NCBI GenBank assembly: GCA_002943765.1 | Contig: PQWQ01000001.1 | Span: forward strand, 5,474,195 to 5,538,194 | Direction: 5' to 3' | DNA: 64,000 bases | DNA from: Psoroptes ovis | Taxonomy: Eukaryota > Arthropoda > Arachnida > Sarcoptiformes > Psoroptidae | Shown: positions 34,164 to 45,584 of the stretch, piece by piece | Layout of the letters: each line of letters starts with the position of its first letter | Numbering within the stretch: the stretch's first letter is position 1 | Made by a program: the position numbers and the translations under genes | Notes under the pieces: model-generated | Seen by the model: the letters and a program-made list of their open reading frames with translations, nothing else | Told to the model about the DNA's origin: nothing | The model's database searches: none

Positions 34164-35148
34164 TTAAATGAATTCCAATTCATCGAATGATTTAATCGAT
34201 TTATATGGCAACGATTGTTGTATTGTTTGATCACAAAGATCACGATTATGTGAACGAATCACTAATATTGGACGACAACCAGCAACGTTACAGGCTTTTA
34301 GTTGGGCTAAATTATCTGACAAGAATATGATTGAATTACAATTGATTTGTAATCGTTTCGAAATTAAACGATAACTTTCCGGATCGATTTTTCTACCAAT
34401 CACGTTTTGATTGAAATAATCTTCGATGTACTAGCATTTTTAAGAAATGGCAATTAGAACATCAGAGATTAATTCACCCGAAATATTTACCGCGTTCAAA
34501 TTGCCCATCAATGAACAACCGAAAAGCAATTTTTGTATGATTATTTCAGAACTTGAAAATGTAAATATACGAATTCGATGTTCATGTTTCCATTGATGAA
34601 ATGCAGGTTGTACATCTGGGTAAACATGTCCTTTTAGTATTTCATTTTGAAAACCATATAACATTACCAATAATTTCATTGATTTTAATTCATTCGATTT
34701 ACGACGTTGTTGTAGTTGATAAAAGACATTCTTGACCACACTTTCAATGATTTCTGATACAGAATTAATTGATTAATTATTCAAATGTTTCAAATGAAAT
34801 TATCATCATCAAATTACCTTCACGTGGTGAATTTTCATCAAGAATTGGTGGAACTGTAAAACATTGAAATTGAATTGAAATGAAAAGCTTGGTTAATAAT
34901 GAACAATTAGCGAATCATCTTGGATAATTACGTTCAATGTCACCATTTTGTATATCTTCGATTGTTTTCAGTCGAATACCGGCAACAACATCAATTGTTT
35001 CTGGCTGTTTCCATGTATCTCGGAGACAAGGTAAAAGATTATCACGCAAAAATGGTTCAATCACTTCTTGCCAATAACGTATCGATGTTGTTGTACCTTC
35101 AATATCGGTAATGATTGCAATCGGTTTAGGCACACGTATTACGACCAT
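34164..35148 (-). CDS. ENOPH1: Enolase-phosphatase E1
   Basis: Four minus-strand exons, 35148-34932, 34853-34818 (36 bases), 34753-34491 and 34430-34164, encode 260 residues, the normal size. The HAD-family nucleophile region reads ITDIEGTTTSI near residue 15. GHVYPDVQPAF.QW, IRIFTFSSS and the later acidic motif IFLSDN are the other HAD motifs. The enzyme converts 2,3-diketo-5-methylthiopentyl-1-phosphate to the acireductone in the methionine salvage pathway in the cytosol. The second exon and its two introns (78 and 64 bases) are set by phase. An unspliced reading would stop within 10 codons, so the introns are needed. RMI1 starts 183 bases away in the opposite direction. Confidence 0.92.
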
Positions 35149-35252
35149 TATTTACGAATATTGTAATTTCAAATTAATTAAATGCACAAATTTTGCCATT
35201 TTTATGTCAAAATCCCATCTCAAAATTTAATATAATTTGAATTTAATTTCGA

Positions 35253-35270
35253 GACGTACTTTATGAATTT
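35253..35270 (+). promoter_or_regulatory. Recurrent CGTACTTTATGAATTT motif, RMI1 upstream
   Basis: GACGTACTTTATGAATTT within the 183-base divergent ENOPH1/RMI1 spacer, about 60-80 bases before the preferred RMI1 start. Its ATG is in frame with RMI1, so translation from here (23 extra residues) cannot be excluded. Confidence 0.4.
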
Positions 35271-35331
35271 GAACAAAGAGGAAAAAAAATTTAAAGTTAA
35301 TTTAATTTTTATTGTTTTGGTAAACAAAAAC

Positions 35332-36102
35332 ATGAATCTTCAACAATTGAAAGATTATTTCAATCGAAATCATGCCAAGGTAACAAATCAATGGTTTGAA
35401 CAGAAAATTCAAGCCCAAAATCTGTCGAATACCGAAGATTATAATGGAATATTTCAACAATGGTTAAATGAAAATTGGATTCAAGACAATCGTTGGTGTT
35501 CACCATCATTGCCACAAGAATTAAATTTGACCCTGTTGAATATTCAAAAACAGACATTTAATGGTCATTATATTTTACAAGTAAATTTTCAGTTTTCTCA
35601 GCTTTATCTTGGTCTAATCCTTTCGTTTTTTTTTCGAAATCAGGTTGAAAAAATGATCGATATATCAAGACCATTGCCTATGAAAAATGATAAATTAACC
35701 AAAGACAACGATAAAAATGATGAAGAAAATGAAGAAGATGATGAATTAAGTGAAACAAATAAACGATATTCAGGCAAAAAGAATGCGAATAAAACTAAAT
35801 TTTATGGTTATGGAAAGCGTTTATGGCAATTTTTATTAACTGATGGCCATCAACAATGCCTGGCGATTGAATATGAACCAATCGATTGGTTAAAACAGCC
35901 AATTATTGATCAAAAAATTTTATTATCAGGACCATTCGATGTGTATATGGGCACGATATTTTTGAAAAAATCAAATTTAAAATTATTGACAACAAATATT
36001 TCAACAACATCGACGACGATGACTGCTGCAACAAACCATATCGATCTAGACGATCTGTTAGATGATGATTATGAATTGGAAATGGTGGACGCATTATCAT
36101 GA
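35332..36102 (+). CDS. RMI1: RecQ-mediated genome instability protein 1 (OB-fold)
   Basis: Two exons, 35332-35580 and 35644-36102, encode 235 residues. The N-terminal helical region has FQQWLNENW, and ELN.....I....NGHYILQV joins to the OB-fold with MIDISRP, then LTDG.Q...AIEYEPI and ILLSGPF....GTIFLKKSNLKLL. This corresponds to the N-terminal half of RMI1, which with topoisomerase III alpha and BLM dissolves double Holliday junctions in the nucleus. The C-terminal OB domain of vertebrate RMI1 (625 residues) is absent, as in many invertebrates. The 63-base intron is in frame and free of stops, so its retention would insert 21 hydrophobic residues. I chose ATG 35332 because the family match begins there; an upstream in-frame ATG exists at 35263. 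Confidence 0.8.
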   Translation: MNLQQLKDYFNRNHAKVTNQWFEQKIQAQNLSNTEDYNGIFQQWLNENWIQDNRWCSPSLPQELNLTLLNIQKQTFNGHYILQVNFQFSQLYLGLILSFFFRNQVEKMIDISRPLPMKNDKLTKDNDKNDEENEEDDELSETNKRYSGKKNANKTKFYGYGKRLWQFLLTDGHQQCLAIEYEPIDWLKQPIIDQKILLSGPFDVYMGTIFLKKSNLKLLTTNISTTSTTMTAATNHIDLDDLLDDDYELEMVDALS

Positions 36103-37259
36103 TACGGTAGTGTACTTTATGTCATCTAATATTTCACTGTTCATCAATTATCATCATCATCATTCGTCGTCAATCGAATTTCCCATATCAAATTTCTCGA
36201 TTAATTAATTATTAATTATCAATGAAATGAAATAAGCCTCGATATCTTCAATGATGATGATGAAAAAAATTCCCATATCATACAATATATGGCAACATAT
36301 GATGATAATGATAATGATGATGATCAAAGATATACATGATGATTGAAGACTATAGCCTTATAATGACGATTTTATTCCAAAGAAAACAAAAATCTCATGA
36401 TACCTCGAAACAAATGAAAAAAAAAATGATCCGATTATTTGGAATTTGCTTACAATATTTCGAGGCGAGAATTTTCAAATTTTGAAAATTTGAAATTCGA
36501 CGAATTTAAAACCAAACGTATTATTTGAACGATATTATTAGCATTATTATTGTTGTTTATTTATTCCTGACACACATGTAAACATTCGATTTATTTATTT
36601 TATTTTATTTTGTACATGATTCAAATTTTCAAAAAATCGTTGAATTTTCTCATAAAGCAAATTGGATAACGGAAAAATCCATATTAGCCAAATGTGTATG
36701 TATGTCTATGTGTGGCCAAATAATGATATCAAATGATTTGATGATTATATGTATTTGAAAACTTGTTTTTTTTTAAAGTAAATAATCAATTTTGAAATGA
36801 GCTTGCTTGATTGATTTCGTTGAAGCTTTTTATCAATCTAATCAAAATCATAAAATAGCTAGTTACCGTTTCAAGCTTTTGGTATCATCATCATCATCGT
36901 TTCATTTCATTTCATTTATTTGAACTTTTATCAAATTGATCAGTTTTCGATCGATCGATCGATCGATCGATTGCTAATAAATTTCCAAATAAATAGCAGC
37001 AGCAGTTATACATACATTCATTCATTCAAATTATTTTCATAATTTTTTTCTATTTAAACATTATTTAGGTTGGTCAACAATTGAAATCATCATCATTTAA
37101 AACATATGATCTAAGCAAATGAGCAATGAGACGACTGGTCTTTTAATCAAATGAAATCATTTAACATTTAATATCTGCTGATAATTTAAAAGAAAAATTT
37201 GTTTTTTCTTGTATTTGTTTTCTTTTCTTAATCAACTTTAATCGAAACAAAAACTTTCG
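36103..37259. other. Spacer, RMI1 3' side and SHMT upstream
   Basis: About 1.16 kb, no gene recognised. It contains GAT triplet runs (36240-36340), a (GATC)n run at 36949-36972 and a pyrimidine-rich TTTTCTTTTCTT tract (about 37200-37230) just upstream of SHMT, where its transcription may start. Confidence 0.5.
36949..36972. repeat. GATC/CGAT tetranucleotide run
   Basis: About six perfect CGAT units in a non-coding spacer; the sequence is self-complementary. Confidence 0.85.
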
Positions 37260-39133
37260 ATGTCCTCATCATCATTTCATTCGAAATATTTTGTAGTTCG
37301 TTTAGTATCATCATCATTATTCGCACCACAAACATCAATCATCGATTGTAATTATTATTTAAGACAAAGAAATTTATTCAAATATTCAAGTTTTCAATCA
37401 AAAAATATCAACATCATTTGTTCACATTCATTTTCAACAAACACATTGAAAACTATTGATTCATCATCATTGTCATCAAATAAAACATTATTATATTCGA
37501 AAAATATTCCCCATATATTACAACAACAGCAGCCTCGTAATCAATTACATAAATCAGCAATAATGTCGACAACCGTAACCAAAGGTGAAGGATTGTTATG
37601 GGATACATTGGATAAATGTGATCCAGAATTATATGACCTTATTAAAAAAGAAAAAGATCGTCAAAAACGTGGTCTTGAAATGATTGCATCAGAAAATATT
37701 ACCAGTGTTGCCGTATTACATGCATTAAGTTCATGTTTACATAATAAATATGCTGAAGGCTATCCTGGTGCTCGGTAATGCTTATTTTATTTGGTTACAA
37801 TGATTCTATTATAATGATTTATCCAATTTTCATTCACAGATATTATGGTGGTAATGAATTCATTGATCAAATTGAAACGCTGGCACAAAAACGAGCACTT
37901 GAAACGTACAAATGTAATCCCGATGAATGGGGTTGTAATGTACAGCCATATTCTGGTTCGCCAGCTAATTTAGCTGCACTTACTGCATTAGCTGGACATC
38001 AAGGTCGTATAATGGGCCTGGATTTACCCGATGGTGGCCATCTTACACATGGTTTTCAAACTGATAAGAAAAAAATTTCCATCACATCATTATTTTTTGA
38101 ATCGATGCCTTATAAAATTAGTCCCGAAACTGGTTTAATCGATTATGACCAGTTAGAAATGACAGCCAAATTATTCCGGCCAAAATTAATTATTGCTGGT
38201 ATTAGTTGTTATCCAAGACATTTAGATTATAAACGATTTCGTGAAATTGCCGATTCAGTCGATGCTTATCTGTTGGCTGATATGTCTCATGTTAGTGGAC
38301 TAGTTGCTGCCGAATTCGCACCATCACCATTCAAATATGCTGATGCTGTCTCAACGACAACACATAAAACATTACGTGGTCCACGTGCTGCAGTCATTTT
38401 TTATCGTAAAGGTGTTCGATCTGTAACGAAAAAAGGCGAAAAAATTATGTATGATTTAGAGGATAAAATTAATCAAACTGTTTTCCCTGGTGTACAAGGT
38501 GGTCCACATGAAAATGCTATTGCTGGCATAGCTACAGCAATGAAACAAGCACAAACACAAGAATTTAAAGATTATCAAGCACAAGTTCTTAAAAATGCTA
38601 AAAAATTAGCTGAAGAATTAGTGGCCAAAGGTTATACCATAACAACCGGTGGTACTGATAATCATATTATTTGTGTTGATCTTCGTCCAATCGGTGTTAA
38701 TGGTGCACGTGCTGAAAAAATTTTAGAAGATATTGAAATTGCTTGTAATAAAAATACAGTACCTGGTGATAAATCTGCGCTGAATCCGGGTGGAATACGT
38801 CTCGGTACACCAGCATTAACCACCAGAGGAATGGTCGAAAAAGATATTGTGCGAGTTGCCGATCTCATTGATAGAGGTAAGTCATTCATTTATTCATACA
38901 TTTATTATTATTATCATTCAAATACATTAATTCATAACGATACAAATTATCACTGAAAAATCATAGGCATAAAACTTGCGAAAAAAATCACTCTTGCAGC
39001 GCCTGGAAAATTATTAAAAGATTTTATGGTCACATTGAAAACTGAAGAATTTCAAAAAGAAATTGCCGAATTACGTAATGAAGTTGAAGCGTTTGCACGA
39101 ACATTTCCATTGCCCGGTTATGATGAATATTAA
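37260..39133 (+). CDS. SHMT: Serine hydroxymethyltransferase, probably dual-localised
   Basis: Three exons, 37260-37774, 37840-38876 and 38967-39133, encode 572 residues. After residue about 100 the sequence is a full SHMT: LIASE-type MIASEN, NKYAEGYPGARYYGGNE, QPYSGSPANLA, HLTHGF, DMSHVSGLVAA, the PLP lysine in STTTHKTLRGPR (about 347), and GIRLGTPALTTRG. The enzyme interconverts serine and glycine while charging tetrahydrofolate. Residues 1-100 are Ser/Arg/Asn-rich without acidic residues and look like a mitochondrial presequence. A second in-frame ATG at 37563 (MSTTVTKGEG) starts just where cytosolic SHMT would start, so one gene may supply both compartments. No second SHMT gene is in the window to test this. 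Confidence 0.95.
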
Positions 39134-39431
39134 TCAATTATTCATGATAGAAATAATAATTAAATCAATCAATCAATCTGTTCTTGAATTTCATAAAATC
39201 CATTTTTAAATTTACATAAAAATTTATTTTTTTTTAAATAAAAGTGAAATTTTACATTTATAAATAATAATGAATAATACTATAGCCTTTCGATTAGATT
39301 AGATCGAAATTTGCAAAGACTATATAGTCTTTGATTTTTATGAATTTTTTTCAAAATTTTTTTTGTGAATCACTGAACTTATGAAATTGAATCAGAAAAA
39401 TTATATGGATAAATCTATAATTATACATTGA

Positions 39432-42120
39432 TTATTTTTCAATCAATGATAATTTGATAACCCTTTCGAACAGTTCATCTTCTTCAATTTTTCTTCGCCT
39501 TTCCATTTCATCATGATCATGTTTTGATTGTTCCATTGTCATACGTATTAATTGTTCTTCAATATCATTACTATTATGATTATTATCATTTATGGCAGTA
39601 ATACTTGAATGTTGTTCATCATTATTAGCATTGGAATCATTATTATTATTATTATCACAGCTTTGATAAGATGATTCATCAGATTCGATCGAACATTTAT
39701 CATTAATTTCATTTTGATCATGACCATCATTATCATTATTTTTCAACGATTTTTCAATTGAATTCGATTCATGATCACTCGATTTCAGTGACCGTTTAGC
39801 CGAATGCTGCTTGGACAATGTTTGTATTTGTGCTTCACTATCTTTTCGTTGATTATATTCGATTAAACTCAATTGTAGAGCTCTGAAATATTGAAAACGA
39901 AAAATTAAATCATTTGGAACATTAAATGACAAACAATAGCCTTACTTGAGTAAATCTTTTTCTGAATCATAATTTAATGCTTCCATTATCGATAATTCGT
40001 TTGTTGTTGTTGTTGAATTTGATGTTTTGGCCCCAGATTTCGCATCATTAACATCGATGCTATCGTCATTATCATTATTCTTAGTGTTAATTCGATTACA
40101 TTTATTCAATAATTGTTTGACATATTCTTGATCATCATCATTGTCATTATCGATCACGGAATTCGTCGTATTCATATTGAACATTGATAATATCGAACCA
40201 TTATCTGTGAGTAGATCGGTTGTTTGTTCGTTTGTTGTGAAAAGAAAATTAAAAACATTTGAATCATTTACGTAATTAATTTACTTAAAATTAATTGATT
40301 TTTATTATTTGAAATAAAGGTCAATGTGTCAATGTTTGTTTGATTAATTAATCAAATAATTTAAAACGATCCATTTTAAAATCAGAATTATTATTAACAT
40401 TAGCTGAATACATGGATAATTGTTGTTAAAAAAATTAAAAAAAAACTGTGTGGAATAGTTAATCTTACCTAAAATTTGATAATCATCAGGTGCATCGAAA
40501 CATTTTTCATCGACAATACATTTGGCAGCTTTCGAATCGTTGGAATTATTATCATCTGGAATTAATTTAATACCATCAACAGCTTGATCATGACCGAACA
40601 CGTTGCCGAATGTAATTTTTGCATTTAATAAATGAAATAGCGGAATTTCTGGTTTTTCGAATGAAAAATTTTGATTAATAATTGAATAAATTCAGGGCCC
40701 ATATAACTCACCGATCTTAACCGGGAAACCAGCCGGTAATTTACAGGTGATAAAATCACGTAATTTAGCAAAATGTGAACTATAAGTGGCGACCATATCA
40801 ACGATTGGTAAAATTTGTTCTTTTAACGATAGTGGATAATCATCCGAAATCCATAAATTGGCTTTAAAATATTGTTTTTTAATATTCATTTCTCTTGGTG
40901 ATCCAATATCACGCGGGTCATCATTATCCAGATTAAAATAATCGACTAATGATAATTTGTAAGGATTACGACGTAATTCATCATTCGTTAGAAATTCGCT
41001 ATCATTTTCGAATGGATTCAAAATATTTTGCTCGTGTATACCAATAATGGTTGATAATGCCGAAGATGATGATGAATCTTTTAATTTTTTATAACGTTTT
41101 TTATCTTCTTGTGTTAAATGTTCGAAACGTGTTTTAGTAATGAATTCAACATTATTTGCTTGATATACTTTACAATCATAACCGTTAAACATTTCCGAAC
41201 GATCCGTTCGGAAACCAATGAAACCTGATTTACAACGTTCGAAATGTATTTTTTCCGTATCAACATACATTGTTTTGATTGGCTGCGTAAGACGATCAAT
41301 CAATTGATCATCAGTTATGCCTAACATATCATTAACTTCGTCCGGTAATATTAGCTCCATTGTACGCTTGGATACTGTCCGCTTATTATGATCAATTTCA
41401 ATAAATTCGCAACCATTTTCCGAACCAGATAATATCAACGATGTATTTCCACGTTGCCAATTAATAAAATTATCGTTTGATGTCAGCTCATCCATACCAA
41501 CTAGTGTGGAATCGATTCGAACTTTTGAACCACGTTTATATATACGATATGTATCACTTGGACAAAATTGTGAAATCAATGGTATCCATGAGGTGAATTC
41601 CCATTTCATTTCCAAATAAAAATCTGTTGTATTACATATTTTCTTCAGCAAACTTGGTATTCCATCAAAACGAATTGAATTGATTCGTTGCAGTTCCTTA
41701 CGAAAATATACATCACGTATTAATTTTGGATCAGCTGTTGTGACAGCTTCATGCAATACTTTAAATTGAAAAAGAAGAAAATGAAATCATCTTTGAAATA
41801 ATAAGTGAAGCAAATACAAACCATTGAAACCAGTATGATCAGTTACATTGACTAATGCATTGTGTTCAAGCAATATCCGTATACATTCTTTACGATCTAA
41901 TGCTGTTGCCAACATTAATGGTGTTCGTTGACGATTATCTTTTTGTTCTAGATCGATATTCTAGGGTGTATGGAAGAAAAACGGTGAAAAATAATTGCTA
42001 ATATCAACACAATCTTACTTTGGAATGTAATGAAAGATAATCTCGTAGTGCATCAATCGAATTATTCCATATTAATACATGTAAAGGATATCGTTGTTTG
42101 ATATCATCTTCGGTAAGCAT
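39432..42120 (-). CDS. ANKRD13: ANKRD13-family ankyrin/UIM protein
   Basis: Six minus-strand exons, 42120-42019, 41960-41822, 41758-40712, 40648-40469, 40204-39946 and 39882-39432, encode 725 residues. Two to three ankyrin repeats (YPLHVLIWNN, DNRQRTPLMLATALDR, TGFNVLHEAV) lie at 1-90. The conserved central domain includes LEMKWEFTSWIPL, KRGS.VRIDSTLVG, NPYKLSLVDYF, PREMNIKKQYFKA.LW, LPAGFPVKI and EIPLFHLLNAKITFGNV. At least three UIM-like helices (ALQLSLIEY, EEQLIRMTMEQS, VIKLSLIEK) lie in the last 150 residues. ANKRD13 proteins bind Lys63-linked ubiquitin on receptors at the plasma membrane and endosomes. An alternative last exon at 40403-40348 may give a form without UIMs. Asn/Asp-rich linkers make it longer than human ANKRD13A (590). 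Confidence 0.92.
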
Positions 42121-42655
42121 GATTTTTCGCACCGATTTCCGAATTTAAATTATACTAAAGTATTTTTCACGGGGAAAAAATGGTTGTTGAATGATCTTTT
42201 TTTTCCGCGGAAACTGAAATTGCTCGTTAAAATTAAATGATAGAAATGAACTAATAATTAAAATAAGGTGAAAAAAATAAATATTTCCTCGAGCAAATAT
42301 ATATGTATGTATCGGTGAAATCAATGAAAATCAAGGAAAATCAATGATACATTGTTAAATTAAACGGAACATATTGCACTGTATAATGTGAAGAAATGGA
42401 GAGAGTGAATTAAGTCAATTTTCTTTTTAATTTTTACTTTTCTTAAGAAATTAATTCATTTAAATAAAATAATTGTTAATTTGTCAAAATAAATGTTAGA
42501 CAAAAAAGGAGTAAACAAACATTATTTTGAACGACTATTTCAACAATGATTGTCGATAGGTGGAAATAGTCGATTCAATTGATTGTTGATTTTTTAAGGT
42601 GCAGGGTTTTTAAATTTTTCAAACAAATTCTTTTTAAGAATTTGAAATTAACGAA
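42121..42655. promoter_or_regulatory. Divergent spacer, ANKRD13 / DCTN5
   Basis: 535 bases between start codons facing away. Two copies of the GAAATAGTCG motif lie here in opposite orientation, 42532-42544 (minus) and 42559-42573 (plus), forming an inverted pair 14 bases apart, about 85-125 bases upstream of DCTN5. Confidence 0.5.
42532..42573. promoter_or_regulatory. Inverted pair of GAAATAGTCG motifs
   Basis: CGACTATTTCAAC at 42532-42544 and GGTGGAAATAGTCGA at 42559-42573 face each other. Single copies lie in several other gene-flanking spacers. Confidence 0.45.
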
Positions 42656-43342
42656 ATGGAAGTACGAGATATGTTTTATAATCAATTGGACTACATTGAA
42701 ACGGCATCCGGTAATAAAGTTTGTCGGAAATCGGTGCTTTGTGGACCTCAAAGTATCATGATTCTGGGCAAGGTACGTCTCCCATTTTGTTTTTATGAGT
42801 AATTGAATTCATTTGATTGTTTTGTCATTCAAAAATTTCAAAAAGACCATCGTACAAGAAGGATGCATAATACGTGGTGATTTAGCATCGGTCAAAGTTG
42901 GCCGCTATTGTATTATAAGTAAAAATGCTGTGATAAGGCCACCTTTTAAAAAATTCACCAAAGGGTATTGATTGCAAGATTGAATTTAATGAATCGATGT
43001 TTAAATCATTTTTTAATTTCCCCTGATAGTGTCGCTTTCAATCCAATGACAATCGGTGAACATGTTTATATTGGTGAAGATACGATCGTCAATGCAGCCA
43101 ACATTGGATCATATGTTTACATTGGCAGTAATTGTGTAATCGGTAGATATTGTAACCTAAAAGATGGCTGTTATATTGCCGATAATTCAGTGCTACCACA
43201 TGGAACCAATGTACCAGCATTCGGCATCTATCAAGGATCACCTGCATCATTTAATGGTTTAATATTTGAATCAATGTCCGATGTAATGACTGATTTCACT
43301 AAATCTTATTACCAAAAATTCCGTCCACAATCATCACATTGA
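42656..43342 (+). CDS. DCTN5: Dynactin subunit 5 (p25)
   Basis: Three exons, 42656-42772, 42846-42964 and 43030-43342, encode 182 residues, identical in length to human DCTN5. YIETASGNKV, SVLCG.Q, TIV...CIIRGDLA.V.VGRYC, VIRPPFKKF.KGVAF.P and the repeated IG...YIG hexapeptides of a left-handed beta-helix are clear, ending in TKSYYQKF.P. p25 with p27 forms the pointed-end cap of dynactin and helps link dynein to early endosomes. The gene is tail-to-tail with HAP40, with only 54 bases between the stop codons, so the 3' UTRs probably overlap on opposite strands. Confidence 0.96.
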
Positions 43343-43396
43343 ATTAGATTCAATTCGATTCAATTGAATTATATCATAATTTATTCATATAAAATA

Positions 43397-45436
43397 TCAA
43401 TCTTTTTCTCTTAATATGTCATACAACAATTGTATTTGATTACAATTCAATAATGGATACAATTTTCTTGCAATTTCATGTCTTAATGAAACATTATATT
43501 CATCTTGATTATCATTATCATCATCAGTCTCATGATTATTCGAATTTGAAATTATTTCATTTAAATTTTCTTGTTTTGTTGATTGGACAAATTTTTTTCG
43601 ACAAAATGTTTCAATTTGTTCATCAAATGATTCGAAATCGATCATTGATTTTGCCGTTGATGGCGGTGGATTTCGGAGCTTTTTCTTATGATTAGCCAAA
43701 TGAATTAATCGAGCACCGATATCATCTAATTCACCTGTTTCTAGCAATTTTAACCCTGGACTAATCGGTAGATTCGAATTTGATGGTAATAATTTGTTCG
43801 GACGATTACAATGTTTGCCATCGTTCAAATTATTGCTGCCATGTTGCTGTTGATCATCATCACTTGAATCTTTTGAATCATAACGTGTACTTGTTGTAGT
43901 GGTGTTCATTATGGATGAAAAACTATCATCTTCATCAGCGAATTCGGTTATTTCAGATTCATCTGAATCATTGGATTTTTTATTATGGACAGCTTTATCT
44001 TTACGATCATTTTCATTATCATCAGCAGCATTCGAATCGATAATATCATTATCACTGATTTGTTGAAATGTTGGCCTTATGATATCATAATCAGAATATT
44101 CATTGTCTAACGATGAACGTAATTCATTACGATATGATAAATAAAGGGTTTCTAATAGATGATTTAATCGAATAATATCATCATTCGATCGATCGATCCA
44201 TTGACCATTGATTGAATCCATAAATGGCGATGATAATATCGATGTTTTGAACAATGAATTTGATGTATTTTTGATGATTGATGCATTTTTATCGCCGTTA
44301 TTATCATCTGAAATGAATTCATCATCGATTCCACGTTCGATTTGATCATTATTTTCGCTTTCAAAGTGTCGAAATTGTGAATTTTTCGGTATCGGAATGA
44401 TTGGTGATGGATATTCATATTTTACTGGATCATATAAATACAATCGTAGCAGAAAAAATGTAATATAATCATCGATTGTTAATTTATTTTCACAAAAATC
44501 GAATGGATTATTATCATTCACTTGAAATGGTGGATATCTTTGGCTATGGCCAATTGATTCCATCATTTTTTCCTGGTCATCATGATATTTCTTAGTTTCG
44601 GAATTATTATTTGCTGGACTTTTTTTCCTGAACAAAGATAATATTGATTTGGTTTGTAGCGACGGAACATTTGTACATGATTTTCTTGAATTCGATGTGG
44701 ATGATTTAGCTGATTTTGATGATGATGTAGAAGATATTGCATCGGTTAAATTGGAAAAATTTTCACAATTTGGTAGTTTTCGAAACATTTCTTGATAACA
44801 TTGATATGCATCTTGATAAAAATGTCCACGTAACAAACAATCGATTGCATCATGATATTGTCCAGCTTCAATAAATAATTCGGCTGATTCATAATAACGA
44901 TGATATCGTCTATATAACGAAGCAAATTCAATCAAAACAACAGATAAGATTCTTGGTGATGGACATGTTTGTATTGCATGTGCATATGCCGATATTGCAG
45001 CATTCAAATTATCCATTTCAATTTGATCACTTTGGCTGAATATTCTTGCAGTATCAAGCCATGTACGAAATTCAGACCATAACGCTTCGGACAATAAATT
45101 TTCCAAGGCATGATTTGTACGATTCGTAGATGATACTGATGTCGGTGTTCGAGTTGATTTCAGTATTGATTGTGTATCAATTTTACGATTTGAATTATCA
45201 TCATTATTAATGCTGATGATTGATTGATTTAATTGTTCTTTCAGCGAGCCAACAATTTGATGTTCACATTTAGCCGCCGAATACATGCAATAACCGGAAT
45301 AATTTCTGAATGATTGCAACTGTTGTGACAGTTTACGACATGATTCCGATGCTTCTTTTAAATTTGGTTTACGCATTAAATTGAAACGTTTCTTTAGGCG
45401 ATCAGTGATTTCATGATAGCGAGCAAATTCAGACAT
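43397..45436 (-). CDS. F8A1: Huntingtin-associated protein 40 homolog (F8A)
   Basis: A single minus-strand exon encodes 679 residues. The start EFARY.....LKKRFNLMRKPNLKEASE..R.L...L matches the HAP40/F8A N-terminus. A TPR-like helical region includes ALWSEFRTWL, AHAIQTCPSPRI, LIEFASLYRRYHRYYESAELFIEAGQYHDAIDCLL and YQDAYQCYQEM, and the last residues (LYPLLNCNQIQLLYDIL) close the helical solenoid. HAP40 is a constant partner of huntingtin and is destabilised without it, so a huntingtin gene is expected elsewhere. Human F8A1 is 371 residues; here Ser/Asp/Asn-rich inserts at about 270-330 and 390-600 nearly double the length. Start at 45436 is chosen because the family match begins there. MTIF3 starts 148 bases away in the other direction. 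Confidence 0.82.
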   Translation of the reverse strand: MSEFARYHEITDRLKKRFNLMRKPNLKEASESCRKLSQQLQSFRNYSGYCMYSAAKCEHQIVGSLKEQLNQSIISINNDDNSNRKIDTQSILKSTRTPTSVSSTNRTNHALENLLSEALWSEFRTWLDTARIFSQSDQIEMDNLNAAISAYAHAIQTCPSPRILSVVLIEFASLYRRYHRYYESAELFIEAGQYHDAIDCLLRGHFYQDAYQCYQEMFRKLPNCENFSNLTDAISSTSSSKSAKSSTSNSRKSCTNVPSLQTKSILSLFRKKSPANNNSETKKYHDDQEKMMESIGHSQRYPPFQVNDNNPFDFCENKLTIDDYITFFLLRLYLYDPVKYEYPSPIIPIPKNSQFRHFESENNDQIERGIDDEFISDDNNGDKNASIIKNTSNSLFKTSILSSPFMDSINGQWIDRSNDDIIRLNHLLETLYLSYRNELRSSLDNEYSDYDIIRPTFQQISDNDIIDSNAADDNENDRKDKAVHNKKSNDSDESEITEFADEDDSFSSIMNTTTTSTRYDSKDSSDDDQQQHGSNNLNDGKHCNRPNKLLPSNSNLPISPGLKLLETGELDDIGARLIHLANHKKKLRNPPPSTAKSMIDFESFDEQIETFCRKKFVQSTKQENLNEIISNSNNHETDDDNDNQDEYNVSLRHEIARKLYPLLNCNQIQLLYDILREKD

Positions 45437-45584
45437 TTTCAAAAATTTAAAATGAATGATTCTGTTTTGTTTACCTTTTTTCAACACTTATTTTTAATGT
45501 GTGCTCACATGTGATCAACTTTGTTTGTTTACATTTTTTTTCGAATGTTTTTATATTTAAAACTCAAATTTTTGATTTAAGACA

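Noticed and set aside
27801..35270. The recurrent TTTATGAATTG element read as short upstream ORFs
   Set aside because: The frames after the ATG differ between copies (immediate stop in one, open in others), so translation is not the shared property.
39280..39330. AAGGCTATA-like pieces outside the terminal array, considered as dispersed satellite copies
   Set aside because: The match is only nine bases in AT-rich DNA and not supported by flanking similarity.
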